Below are positions 1-8,058 of a DNA stretch of 64,000 nucleotides, piece after piece. The stretch spans positions 5,026,501 through 5,090,500 of the forward strand of contig NZ_AP023243.1 of the NCBI RefSeq assembly GCF_016756495.1. The letters run 5' to 3'. Numbering within the stretch: the stretch's first letter is position 1; each line of letters begins with the position of its first letter. Both the position numbers and the translations under genes were made by a program. The notes under the pieces are model-generated. The model was not told the origin of the DNA. It was given only the letters and a program-made list of their open reading frames with translations, and searched no databases. The stretch comes from Mesorhizobium sp. 113-3-3 (GTDB lineage Bacteria; Pseudomonadota; Alphaproteobacteria; Rhizobiales; Rhizobiaceae).

Positions 1-67
1 AAAACCGCGCCTTGCGGTTTTCCGCAACGGTCTTGTTGTTGGGATCGGCTTTTCTGACTTGATTCAT
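1..67 (-). CDS. smpB: SsrA-binding protein SmpB, N-terminal 22 codons only
   Basis: Only the beginning of the gene lies in the window; it runs off the left edge. On the minus strand an ATG at 67-65 opens a frame reading MNQVRKADPNNKTVAEN and then RKARF, which is the typical alphaproteobacterial SmpB start (the NRKARF segment is the conserved opening of the OB-fold). SmpB binds tmRNA and brings it to stalled ribosomes for trans-translation. It lies directly downstream of dapA on the same strand with a 25-bp gap, the usual rhizobial dapA-smpB order, so the two are probably co-transcribed. Nothing beyond residue 22 can be judged. Confidence 0.85.
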   Translation of the reverse strand, partial: MNQVRKADPNNKTVAENRKARF

Positions 68-92
68 GATGTGGAGAGGTGGCGCCTCATCC

Positions 93-974
93 TCAATTAA
101 TCAAGCCGGCGTGCTTCATGGCCGCATCGATCTTCGCCGCGGTCGCTTCCTCGACCGTGACAAGCGGCGACCGCAGCACGTTCTCGACCTTGCCCAGCTT
201 CGACAGCGCGTATTTGGCGCCGGACACGCCAGGTTCGAGGAAGATCGCCTTGTGCAAGGGCAAGAGACGGTCTTGCAACTCAAGCGCCTTGGCGCTGTCG
301 CCGGACAGCGTCGCCTCCTGGAATTCGGCGCACAGCCGCGGCGCGACATTCGAGGTCACCGAAATGCAGCCAACACCGCCATGGGCGTTGAAGCCGAGCG
401 CCGAGGCATCCTCGCCGGAAAGCTGGATGAAATCCTTGCCGCAGGTCATGCGCTGCTCGGACACACGCTCGACCTTGCCGGTTGCGTCCTTGACGCCGAC
501 GATGTTCTTGAAGTCGTGCGCCAGCCGGCCCATCGTCTCCGGCATCATGTCGATCACCGAGCGCGGCGGGATGTTGTAGATGATGATCGGCAGCTTCGTC
601 GCCCTGGCGACGGCGGCGAAATGCTCGTAGAGGCCGCGCTGCGTCGGCTTATTGTAATAGGGCGTGACGACCAGGGCGGCATCGGCGCCGGCCTTTTCGG
701 CATATTGCACGAGGCCGACGGCTTCGGCAGTGTTGTTGGAGCCGGCACCGGCGACGACCGGAGCGCGGCCCTTGGCCACCTCGATGCAGACCTTGACGAC
801 ATGGCGATGCTCATCATGCGACAGGGTCGGCGACTCGCCGGTCGTGCCCACCGGAACCAGGCCCGTCGTGCCTTCCGCGAGTTGCCATTCGACGAATGCG
901 CGAAAGGCTTTCTCGTCGAAACGCCCGCTCTTTTCGAACGGTGTCACGAGCGCAGTAAGCGAGCCTCTCAGCAT
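93..974 (-). CDS. dapA: 4-hydroxy-tetrahydrodipicolinate synthase
   Basis: Condenses pyruvate with aspartate semialdehyde, the first committed step of lysine and diaminopimelate synthesis, in the cytoplasm. The 293-residue length matches the family. Visible hallmarks are the GTTGE motif near residue 43-47, the catalytic Tyr133 in IIYNIPPRS and the Schiff-base Lys162 in VGVKDATG. The ATG at 974 ([13 protein letters not shown]) is the family start; the frame stays open further upstream only through repeat DNA, so longer starts are rejected. Downstream, smpB begins 25 bp away on the same strand. Upstream are two tandem copies of a palindromic repeat. No feedback-control element is visible. Confidence 0.95.
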   Translation of the reverse strand: MLRGSLTALVTPFEKSGRFDEKAFRAFVEWQLAEGTTGLVPVGTTGESPTLSHDEHRHVVKVCIEVAKGRAPVVAGAGSNNTAEAVGLVQYAEKAGADAALVVTPYYNKPTQRGLYEHFAAVARATKLPIIIYNIPPRSVIDMMPETMGRLAHDFKNIVGVKDATGKVERVSEQRMTCGKDFIQLSGEDASALGFNAHGGVGCISVTSNVAPRLCAEFQEATLSGDSAKALELQDRLLPLHKAIFLEPGVSGAKYALSKLGKVENVLRSPLVTVEEATAAKIDAAMKHAGLIN

Positions 975-1004
975 GTCGTCCAACTCCTTGGGACTTCCTT
1001 GTTT

Positions 1005-1053
1005 ATGCATGCCGTCATCCCAAAACCGGTATCCACTTTTGGGCGACATGCAT
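1005..1053. repeat. Rhizobiales palindromic intergenic repeat, copy 1
   Basis: A 49-bp unit bounded by ATGCATG and CATGCAT, with an internal imperfect inverted repeat (CCCAAAAC / GTTTTGGG-like arms around CCGGTATCC). It is followed by a second near-identical copy in the same orientation and resembles a third, inverted, copy at 14524. It lies between the divergent dapA and lytic transglycosylase genes. Confidence 0.75.
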
Positions 1054-1062
1054 CTTTGGTCT

Positions 1063-1111
1063 ATGCATGCCGTTGTCCCAAAACCGGTATCCACTTTTGG
1101 GCGACATGCAT
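1063..1111. repeat. Rhizobiales palindromic intergenic repeat, copy 2
   Basis: Tandem direct repeat of the unit at 1005, differing at only two of 49 positions, with a 58-bp period from copy 1. This points to a recent local duplication. The same end sequences recur at 14524-14571. Confidence 0.75.
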
Positions 1112-1323
1112 TGGTGTTTTGTCGTGCGCGCCTTCTAACCGAAAGCGAAGCGGCGCACCATAGTCTCGACATGGTTGCGCGGCAAGCATTGCCATGGTGC
1201 CAGCGAGCGCAATTCGAACGGCCTCGATAACTCTTTGTTTACGAGCCGTTCACGACCTAAGTTTAGGCTTCGAGGCATCTTCGCCTGCTGGTAGAATGCT
1301 GGACTAGGGAAAGACACGAGATC

Positions 1324-3354
1324 ATGCCGACCCGTCGGCCCCACCTCTTCGCGCTGCTTGGAGCCGTCGCCGCGCTGATGCCCGGCGTGGCGATCAGCGG
1401 CAGCGTGGATGCGCGGGTCACCTCGGCGATCCCAATCCAGAGCCCGCAGGATAGTGGGCAGCAGGCCCCCTCACCCAGCGTCGCGCTGTTGAAAACGGGG
1501 CTCGACTCACTGGCCGCCGGCGATATTCCCGGGGCCCGTGGCGTGCGCGATGCGCTTCCCGCTCAATCGCTCGACCAGCACATACTGGCTTGGGCGATCG
1601 CGCTTTACGGTGGCGACAAGGTTCCGAGCGGCGACATCGCCGCTGCCGCGAAGATGCTGCCCAACTGGCCGGGCACAATTGCCTTGCGCAAGAACAGCGA
1701 GCGGGCGCTCTACCGGGAGAACCCCGCTCCCGACATCGTCATTGCGGCATTCGACGGCAGCCAGCCGCAGACATTCGAAGGCGTCATGGTTCTCGCCCGC
1801 GCCTATGTGGCGACGGGCAACGTCAAGGCGGCGCGCTCGGTGCTGTCGCCGTTCTGGCGCACCACCATCCTGGAAGCCAAGGACGAGACGGCGCTGATCA
1901 AGGAATTCGGCAGTCTGATCCCTGCCGCCGACCACCGTTTTCGCCTGGACCGCATGTTCTATGCCGACCGGGTGAATTCCGCGCTGCGCATTGCCGGCCT
2001 TGCCGGCGCCCAGCAGTTTGCCGAGGCCTGGGCCGCGGCCGACAGAGGCGACAAGAATGCGCTGAAACTGCTGAAGGCGGTCCCGGCGGCCCAGCGTTCT
2101 GCCGGCTACTTCTTCGCGCAGGCCGAATATATGCGCAAGCAGGATGACTTTGGCGGCGCCGCGGCCGTAGTCATGAAGGCGCCGACGGACCGCGAGGCTC
2201 TGGTCGATCCGGATGCCTGGTGGGTCGAGCGCCGGGTGCTGTCGCGCGAACTGGTCGACGAGGGCGACATGAAGACGGCGTACAGGATTGTCGCCACGCA
2301 TGCCGCCGAAAGTGCCGCCAATGCAGCCGAAGCCGAGTTCCATGCCGGCTGGTATGCGCTGCGAGGCCTGAATGATCCCAAGCTTGCCGCGACGCATTTT
2401 GCGCGCATCGCCGACCTTGCCCAGGGGCCGATGACCCTGTCGCGCGCCTATTACTGGCTTGGCCGGGCGGCGGAAGTCGGCGGCCCGGGCAATGCCAAGG
2501 ACTATTTTGGGCGCGCCGCCACTTACGGCACGACTTTCTATGGCCAGCTCGCCGCCGAACGTGTCGGAAGGCAGGCGCTCAACATCGTCTATCCCACGCC
2601 AAGTGCCGCCGACCGGCAGAATTTTGCCGGCCGCGAGGCTGTCAGCGCCATCAAGCGGCTGCAGGAGGCAGGCTATGACCGCTATGCCGAAACGCTCTAT
2701 CGCGACCTCGCCGGGCAGCTGACCAGCCCAGGCGAACTGGCGCTGCTCGCCGTCCTTGCCGAAAAGCAGGACAATCATTTCATGGCGCTGAAGGTCGGCA
2801 AGATCGCCGGCGCGCGCGGCATCGATGTCGGCGCACTGTCGCACCCGCTCGGCGTCATCCCTGATTCGGCCAATATTTCCGGCTCGGGCAAGGCGCTGGC
2901 CTATGCAATTGCCCGCCAGGAGAGCGAATTCAACATCGGCGCCGTATCCAGCGCCGGCGCGCGCGGGCTACTTCAGCTGATGCCGGGAACCGCCAAGCAA
3001 CTGGCGAAGAAGGCCGGGTTGCAGTTTTCTCAAGCGCGGCTGACCACCGACGCAGGCTACAATGCCACGCTCGGTTCGGCCTTCCTTGGCGAGCAGCTCG
3101 ACCGCTTCAACGGCTCCTATGTGCTGACCTTTGCCGGCTACAATGCCGGACCCAATCGGGCCAGCCAGTGGGTGGCGAAATATGGCGACCCGCGCGGCAA
3201 GGACATCGATGCGGTGGTCGACTGGATCGAACGAATTCCCTACACGGAAACAAGAAGTTACGTACAGCGTGTGATGGAGAATTACGAAGTCTACAAGATG
3301 CGTATTTCCGGCAAATACGACATCGTCGGCGACCTGGTGAACGGGCGCAGTTGA
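1324..3354 (+). CDS. slt: Soluble lytic murein transglycosylase (Slt70-like)
   Basis: A periplasmic enzyme that cleaves the MurNAc-GlcNAc bond of peptidoglycan with 1,6-anhydro product formation. The 676-residue protein has an N-terminal signal peptide (basic start, then a hydrophobic run ending near AISGS). A long helical superhelix follows, with TPR/Sel1-like helices in residues 50-480. The C-terminal GH23 SLT domain has catalytic Glu533 in the IARQESEFN motif, then SSAGARGLLQLMPGTA and FAGYNAGPNRASQW. This layout is that of Slt70. The start ATG at 1324 is preceded by a purine-rich AGGGAAAG about 10 bp upstream. It is divergent from dapA and no operon partner is visible. Confidence 0.93.
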   Translation: MPTRRPHLFALLGAVAALMPGVAISGSVDARVTSAIPIQSPQDSGQQAPSPSVALLKTGLDSLAAGDIPGARGVRDALPAQSLDQHILAWAIALYGGDKVPSGDIAAAAKMLPNWPGTIALRKNSERALYRENPAPDIVIAAFDGSQPQTFEGVMVLARAYVATGNVKAARSVLSPFWRTTILEAKDETALIKEFGSLIPAADHRFRLDRMFYADRVNSALRIAGLAGAQQFAEAWAAADRGDKNALKLLKAVPAAQRSAGYFFAQAEYMRKQDDFGGAAAVVMKAPTDREALVDPDAWWVERRVLSRELVDEGDMKTAYRIVATHAAESAANAAEAEFHAGWYALRGLNDPKLAATHFARIADLAQGPMTLSRAYYWLGRAAEVGGPGNAKDYFGRAATYGTTFYGQLAAERVGRQALNIVYPTPSAADRQNFAGREAVSAIKRLQEAGYDRYAETLYRDLAGQLTSPGELALLAVLAEKQDNHFMALKVGKIAGARGIDVGALSHPLGVIPDSANISGSGKALAYAIARQESEFNIGAVSSAGARGLLQLMPGTAKQLAKKAGLQFSQARLTTDAGYNATLGSAFLGEQLDRFNGSYVLTFAGYNAGPNRASQWVAKYGDPRGKDIDAVVDWIERIPYTETRSYVQRVMENYEVYKMRISGKYDIVGDLVNGRS

Positions 3355-3366
3355 GGCCTTTCTGTC

Positions 3367-3386
3367 CCTCTCCGCTTGTCGGAGAA
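3367..3386 (+). repeat. Small hairpin in a Rhizobiales mosaic intergenic element
   Basis: TCTCCG at 3369-3374 pairs with CGGAGA at 3380-3385 just downstream of the transglycosylase stop. It is embedded in the CTCTCC/GGAGAAGG type of element common between rhizobial genes. It could act as a weak terminator, but no T-tract follows. The rest of 3387-3607 shows no gene I can support. Confidence 0.35.
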
Positions 3387-3607
3387 GGTGTCGCCAAGGC
3401 GACGGATGGGGGCCATGGAACACCACCGCCTCTCTCCGTCCCCCACCTCTCATCCGTCTCGGCGCGGCGCGCCGATCCTCTGCCTTGGGCAAGTCACGCG
3501 CCTCGCCCGCCCTTCAGCCCCCACAAGGGAGTACGAAAGGCCTTCATTTGACGCTCCCCGCCCTCGCCTGTAGCAGTCAGGCAAGCAGCGGAAGGAATCG
3601 TGTCCAG

Positions 3608-4507
3608 ATGTCGAACACCGAAGGCTTTTCCGATTTCTTCTACGCCGCGCCAGATGGGCTGAGACTTCATGCGCGCGTGTATGGCGATGCTAATTCCGGG
3701 CGCTGGCCGGTCGTCTGCCTGCCCGGTCTGACCCGCAACGCGCGGGATTTTCATGAGCTGGCGCTCTATCTTTCGACACGATCCCCGGCATCACGCAAGG
3801 TGGTCGCCTTCGACTATCGCGGACGCGGCCGGTCAGCCTACGATCCCGATGTCAGCCACTACAATGTCGGCGTCGAGGCCGGCGATGTCCTTGCCGGGCT
3901 GACCGCACTCGGCATCGAGGAGGCCGCTTTCATCGGCACTTCGCGTGGCGGGCTGATCATCCATGTGCTTGGCGCGCTGCGGCCGGCCGTGCTGAAAGCC
4001 ATTGTTCTCAACGACATAGGCCCGGCGATCGAAACGGCCGGCCTCGCCCACATCCAGTCCTATCTCGAACGCGCCCCGACGCCGAAAACCTTCATCGAGG
4101 CCTTGGATGCCCAGCGCAGCGTTCACGCCAAGGATTTTCCCGCACTTACAGACGCCGACTGGACTCGGATGGTGGGCGCGCTCTACCGCGAGACGGATCA
4201 AGGGCTGTTGCCGGATTTTGATCCGAAACTGGCCGACACGGTCGCCGGTCTCGACCTGTCACAACCATTGCCGGCGCTGTGGCCGCAGTTCGAGGCGCTG
4301 GCGGGCATTCCCTTGCTCACCATCCGCGGCGCCAATTCGAAATTGCTGTCGGCTGAAACCATGGATGGGATGCGAAAGCGCCATCCGATGATGGAAGCGA
4401 TCACGGTCGAGGGCCAGGGCCACGCGCCATTCCTCGAAACGGGCAGCTTGCCCGGCGATATAGCGACCTTCCTTGATAGGGCTCAGCGCAGACATCAAAC
4501 AAAGTAA
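3608..4507 (+). CDS. Alpha/beta hydrolase fold protein
   Basis: A 299-residue cytoplasmic hydrolase of unknown substrate. The alpha/beta hydrolase signature is clear: oxyanion region CLPGLTRN near 38-44, a strand-turn FDYRGRGRS at 68-76, nucleophile elbow GTSRGG with Ser112, and a C-terminal GQGHAPFLE holding the presumed catalytic His. The start at 3608 (MSNTEGFSDFFYAAPDG) is chosen because it has GGAAGGA upstream and starts where family similarity starts; the open frame extends further upstream through repeat-like DNA. It may be a peroxidase-, esterase- or dehalogenase-like member; the sequence alone does not decide. It appears monocistronic and is followed by a strong hairpin. Confidence 0.85.
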   Translation: MSNTEGFSDFFYAAPDGLRLHARVYGDANSGRWPVVCLPGLTRNARDFHELALYLSTRSPASRKVVAFDYRGRGRSAYDPDVSHYNVGVEAGDVLAGLTALGIEEAAFIGTSRGGLIIHVLGALRPAVLKAIVLNDIGPAIETAGLAHIQSYLERAPTPKTFIEALDAQRSVHAKDFPALTDADWTRMVGALYRETDQGLLPDFDPKLADTVAGLDLSQPLPALWPQFEALAGIPLLTIRGANSKLLSAETMDGMRKRHPMMEAITVEGQGHAPFLETGSLPGDIATFLDRAQRRHQTK

Positions 4508-4508
4508 G

Positions 4509-4534
4509 CCCTAAGGCCAGATCTGGTCTTAGGG
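4509..4534. terminator. Near-perfect 26-bp palindrome after the hydrolase gene
   Basis: CCCTAAGGCCAG is followed by AT and CTGGTCTTAGGG, one mismatch in 12 pairs. It lies 2 bp after the hydrolase stop codon and 32 bp before the convergent recombinase gene. It is likely a bidirectional terminator, though no T-tract follows. Because it abuts a tyrosine recombinase, an attachment-site role cannot be excluded. Confidence 0.5.
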
Positions 4535-4565
4535 TCGTCATGACAGTATATGCAGGTCTTACGAA

Positions 4566-5642
4566 CTATTTGGCTTTCGAGCTTTTCCCTGACGCTTTTG
4601 CTGGCTTGGCCGCCCCCGCCTCGCCTGTCTTGCCCCGCTTTGGCGTCGAAGCCGCGGTCAATGGAGACGAGAACAACGAGCTTTCGGTGTCGTGCGGCGA
4701 CGCTTCGCTTCGCGGCGTTTCCAGCACCACAACGCAGCCGTCGAGATCATTGGTCGCCAGATGCGCGTAGCGCATGGTCATCGACAAGGTCTGATGGCCG
4801 AGCCACATCTGCACGCGCCTGATGTCTATGCCGCCCTGGACAAGACGTGAAGCACAGGTGTGGCGCAATATGTGCGGTACCACCTGATCGTCGGCGCCAA
4901 GACCGACTTCAGCCTTCGCCTCGTTCCAGATGGCACGATATTGCGCCTGGCTGAGCTTGGTGAACGGCCCCTTGGGCCGGCGGCCCTCGGTGGGGGGCAG
5001 CTTGATGACTTCCTTGACCCGCTCCGTCATCGGAATCGTGCGGCTGCGGCCGGATTTGGTGATCCAGAAGGAGACGCGATGTTCCTGGATGTCGTTCCAG
5101 ATCAGTCCGAGCGCCTCGCCGAGACGGCATCCAGTGTCGACCAGGAAGACGGAAAGCCTGTAGGCATCCTCGCTGCGGCTTCTGATGGCAGCGAACAGCC
5201 TTGCCTCTTCCTCCCTCTCGAGGAAGCGAATCCGTCCCGCCCGCTCCTTCTGTCGGCGGAACTCGGGCAGGCTGTGGATATCTCCCATCTTGTAAGCCTT
5301 GCGCAGCAGTTTGCTGAGGGCAGCAATCTTTCGATTGATGGTTGCGTTGCTGTTGCCGCGCTGGCGCAAGGTGCCGATAAGGTTATCAAGGGTACTTTGG
5401 TCAAAGGCGCTGAAATGCTCCCCTAGGAGGATTTCGTCTATTTCGCCAATGAAAGAGCTGACATTGTATTTATGCCGCCCATCATCCCACAGTATGTCTC
5501 GATAGGCTGAAAAAAGCTCTCGGACTCGGTACGACTTTACTTCTCTTATCTTGTTGTAGGTGTATTTGATCTTTGAATTCTGAGAAGAAAACATCGAAAA
5601 CGGATCTGAGGGACTAGCCTCCTGGATCGCTTCGTTGGTCAT
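4566..5642 (-). CDS. Tyrosine recombinase / site-specific integrase
   Basis: A 358-residue phage-integrase-family recombinase, which cuts and rejoins DNA through a covalent 3-prime phosphotyrosine. All catalytic residues are visible: Arg173 in TGCRLGEALGL, Lys196 in TKSGRSR, His257-x-x-Arg260 in HILRHTCASRL, His283 in LGHQTLS and the nucleophile Tyr292 in MRYAHL. An N-terminal SAM-like, core-binding domain occupies about residues 40-120. The C-terminal 50 residues are an unusual Lys/Ala/Ser-rich tail (KPAKASGKSSKAK). The ATG at 5642 is preceded by GGGGGTG. No other mobile-element gene lies beside it: a hydrolase is on one side and a porin on the other. The N-terminal third is less GC-rich than its neighbours, suggesting acquisition. 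Confidence 0.9.
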   Translation of the reverse strand: MTNEAIQEASPSDPFSMFSSQNSKIKYTYNKIREVKSYRVRELFSAYRDILWDDGRHKYNVSSFIGEIDEILLGEHFSAFDQSTLDNLIGTLRQRGNSNATINRKIAALSKLLRKAYKMGDIHSLPEFRRQKERAGRIRFLEREEEARLFAAIRSRSEDAYRLSVFLVDTGCRLGEALGLIWNDIQEHRVSFWITKSGRSRTIPMTERVKEVIKLPPTEGRRPKGPFTKLSQAQYRAIWNEAKAEVGLGADDQVVPHILRHTCASRLVQGGIDIRRVQMWLGHQTLSMTMRYAHLATNDLDGCVVVLETPRSEASPHDTESSLFSSPLTAASTPKRGKTGEAGAAKPAKASGKSSKAK

Positions 5643-5831
5643 AATTCGTCACACCCCCGAGTGGATAGATCAGCCCTATCCGCTTGGAAGCGTCCTTTCA
5701 AGAGATTTTAATCACGCGGTTGTGACCTCATCCGCCCATCTGCGAATCCCACGAAATCACTCTGCGGACCTGTTCAGCTACCGATTCCCCCTCTTCCTTC
5801 GTTTGCGTTGACCCAGTCACGAAACAAAAAC

Positions 5832-5857
5832 AGCCCGGGCGTTTGTGCGCCCGGGCT
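5832..5857 (-). terminator. Rho-independent terminator of porin 1
   Basis: AGCCCGGGCG, a 6-nt loop and CGCCCGGGCT form a perfect 10-bp stem. On the minus strand it is followed by TGTTTTTGTTTC. It sits 26 bp beyond the porin stop codon. Confidence 0.9.
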
Positions 5858-5883
5858 GGATTTCACCTGTAAGGAACCAGCCC

Positions 5884-7032
5884 TTAGAACGAGCGCTGGA
5901 AGCGGAGCATACCGCCGATGCCATCGAACTTGGAGTGATAGTCGCTGTTCGAAGCATTGATGTAGTCAACTTCGCCGGTGATGGTGAAGCCGGGAACGAT
6001 GTCGTAGGCAACGTTGGCTGCGAGGCCAAACTTCTTGCCTTCGTCATACGACGCCTGCACGTTGAACGAGGTCTTCTCGTTGAACTTGTAGCTGCCGCCA
6101 CCCCAAATGGCCCAGTTGCCATCCCAGAGCTTGAAGAAGTTGTGCCCAGACGGGTTCGGCTGGAAGCCGCCAACGTTGAAGTCCTCAGAGCCGTAACCGC
6201 CCATGACGAACAGCGACAGTTCGTTGGTGGCATTCACATCCAAGCGGACCTTGCCGGAAAATTCTCCGAAGTTGCTGTCATAGGCCGCAACACCGGTAAT
6301 GGCGCCCCAACCCTGCGTCCACTTCACACCGCCGACGACATGCGGAACATAGCTGTCGATGGTGTAGCTACCCGAGCCCTCTTCCAACGAAACCACGGCC
6401 GAAAAGCCGTTGCCAGCGTCGAAATAGTACTGAACGACATTGGTGTCGAACGAGCCGTAAGGAACAAGCGTGTCTTGAATGACGTTGCCAGCGTAGCCGA
6501 TGAACGTATCGAAGGCCGACTCGTCCTTACCGACGCGGAGACCACCAAGCTGGATCCAGGCGAAGTTCAGCGAAACGCCCTTGTTGTAAGCGAAGTTGTC
6601 AGGGCCGGCACCAAGAGTAGTGCCATCGATAGAGTAGGAGTGACCGAAGCCGCCCTGATTGCCAAAGTTGAAGCGGGTCTCGGTGTAGGTCTTCAAGGTG
6701 CCGAGTTCGGTTTCCTGACCGGTCCAGGTCTTCAGCGCGAAGCGGGCATTCTTCTGAAAGGTTTGGTTGACGCTGCCGTCCTGCTTATCAGTGGTCGACG
6801 CACCATCAAACGATTCGTCATCACCCACGCCGATGTCGTAACGGACATAGCCGCCGATGCGCAGGCAGGTTTCGGTGCCGGGGATGTAGAAGTAGCCAGC
6901 GCCGTAGACGTCGCAAATCTTGACGTATTCAGCGGGTTCCGGCTCGGCGACGACGACGGCGTCGGCGGCGCGCGCACCGGAAACTGCGATCAGGGCCGCA
7001 GCGGAGCCGAGAAGAAGGCTCTTGATGTTCAT
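5884..7032 (-). CDS. Outer-membrane porin (rhizobial Omp2/RopA-like), copy 1
   Basis: A 382-residue beta-barrel porin for passive diffusion across the outer membrane. It has a cleavable signal peptide (MNIKSLLLGSAAALIAVSGARAA), the conserved N-terminal EPEPAEYVKICDVYGAGY and CLRIGGYVR segments of alphaproteobacterial porins, many aromatic-rich beta strands, and a C-terminal FQRSF ending in Phe, the barrel-assembly signal. The start at 7032 is fixed by GGAGG six bases upstream and the signal peptide. Its first 208 bp, including the ribosome-binding site, are identical to the divergent porin at 7868, so the pair has exchanged sequence or duplicated recently. A strong terminator follows. The promoter should lie in 7051-7200. 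Confidence 0.95.
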   Translation of the reverse strand: MNIKSLLLGSAAALIAVSGARAADAVVVAEPEPAEYVKICDVYGAGYFYIPGTETCLRIGGYVRYDIGVGDDESFDGASTTDKQDGSVNQTFQKNARFALKTWTGQETELGTLKTYTETRFNFGNQGGFGHSYSIDGTTLGAGPDNFAYNKGVSLNFAWIQLGGLRVGKDESAFDTFIGYAGNVIQDTLVPYGSFDTNVVQYYFDAGNGFSAVVSLEEGSGSYTIDSYVPHVVGGVKWTQGWGAITGVAAYDSNFGEFSGKVRLDVNATNELSLFVMGGYGSEDFNVGGFQPNPSGHNFFKLWDGNWAIWGGGSYKFNEKTSFNVQASYDEGKKFGLAANVAYDIVPGFTITGEVDYINASNSDYHSKFDGIGGMLRFQRSF

Positions 7033-7049
7033 TTTCTGACCTCCAGTCA
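6842..7049 (-). repeat. 208-bp inverted repeat, left arm (porin 1 5-prime end)
   Basis: By direct comparison, this stretch read on the minus strand is base-for-base identical to 7851-8058 on the plus strand. It begins at TGACTGGAGG before the start codon and ends at GGCTATGTCCG. Identity stops abruptly at both ends. The arms are about 800 bp apart with tRNA-Ser between them. Confidence 0.95.
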
Positions 7050-7483
7050 AAAGTTAAAAAACGGGTCTGGGTATTCTTTGCTGAAGGACAGCGTTCCCTG
7101 CCCCATCCCCACTACCGAAAAAGATGCGCACCGCGCCGCTCCTTCGAATTCGACATTACCCATGAGGCGGCGGCGTTCAACCACGATCGTACCGGCGAAA
7201 GGGCTGTTCGGCTGCTATCCCCCAGCGTTGTTGCACAAATGACACGATTTGGCCTCACTCAGAAAGCTCTCGTTAACCATCGGGGCTGCCGCAACCGCCT
7301 ATTTCCAACCGAATCCGGCAACCGGCTGACGGAATCAAGGCAAGGCCGCGAGTCATTGGCCAGGGATTTGCCGCAGAACCGCCCAACCTGGGAAAGGCGT
7401 GGTTCGGTTCGCCTGATATTTTTCCATATAATGACGCGGGCTTGTTGATTGTGCCGGCGCTTTTCTTTATCCAGCGGCGCAAC
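7033..7483. other. Intergenic region between porin 1 and tRNA-Ser
   Basis: About 450 bp with no gene I can support. The left part must hold the porin 1 promoter and leader; a T/A-rich stretch lies at 7051-7080. The right end holds the tRNA promoter. Short frames here lack ribosome-binding sites and rhizobial codon bias. Confidence 0.6.
7445..7473 (+). promoter_or_regulatory. Probable sigma-70-type promoter of tRNA-Ser
   Basis: TTGATT at 7445-7450 and TATCCA at 7468-7473 are separated by 17 bp and end about 10 bp before the tRNA 5-prime end. This is inferred from spacing and near-consensus boxes only. Confidence 0.4.
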
Positions 7484-7574
7484 GGAGAGGTGGCCGAGTG
7501 GTCGAAGGCGCTCCCCTGCTAAGGGAGTAGAGGTCAAAAGCTTCTCGTGGGTTCGAATCCCATCCTCTCCGCCA
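7484..7574 (+). tRNA. tRNA-Ser, anticodon GCT
   Basis: A class II tRNA with acceptor arms GGAGAGG and CCTCTCC, a D arm, the anticodon stem-loop CCCCTGCTAAGGGA giving anticodon GCT (AGC/AGU serine codons), a long variable arm, and the T arm GTGGGTTCGAATCCCAT. The 3-prime CCA is encoded (G at 7571 is the discriminator, CCA at 7572-7574). It sits between the two divergent porins and inside the 208-bp inverted repeats. A promoter-like pair lies just upstream. Confidence 0.97.
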
Positions 7575-7850
7575 CCTTGCTTCGCACTGCGCGCTTCGAA
7601 TCACATCAACCAGGCTGTTTAACGTCGACCAAGTCTCATCTGGCTGTCGCCTTGAAGGCGTGTGTTACCGTCGAAACCGAGACCAATGCACGGCAGTTGG
7701 GGCGGTATTTGACGACCGGACAAACGAGACTTTTGCGAGCAAGCGATTTTGGCGAACTGCGTCCCACCGACGGCCCAGGATGCTATCTATCTGAGATAAA
7801 AAGAAAAACGGCCATTCGATCCGTTTTTCGCCGACCTGTACTCCCGATTC

Positions 7851-8058
7851 TGACTGGAGGTCAGAAAATGAACATCAAGAGCCTTCTTCTCGGCTCCGCT
7901 GCGGCCCTGATCGCAGTTTCCGGTGCGCGCGCCGCCGACGCCGTCGTCGTCGCCGAGCCGGAACCCGCTGAATACGTCAAGATTTGCGACGTCTACGGCG
8001 CTGGCTACTTCTACATCCCCGGCACCGAAACCTGCCTGCGCATCGGCGGCTATGTCCG
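7851..8058 (+). repeat. 208-bp inverted repeat, right arm (porin 2 5-prime end)
   Basis: Identical to the reverse complement of 6842-7049. It covers the ribosome-binding site, signal peptide and first conserved porin segment of the second porin. The upstream 276 bp (7575-7850) contain no supported gene and presumably hold the porin 2 promoter. Confidence 0.95.

Noticed and set aside
7484..7574. tRNA-Ser as the attachment site of the tyrosine recombinase
   Set aside because: I found no copy of the tRNA 3-prime end beside the recombinase, and a porin gene separates the two.
7547..7867. Longer porin 2 start running back into tRNA-Ser
   Set aside because: The frame is open but would overlap the tRNA; the signal peptide and GGAGG site fix the start at 7868.
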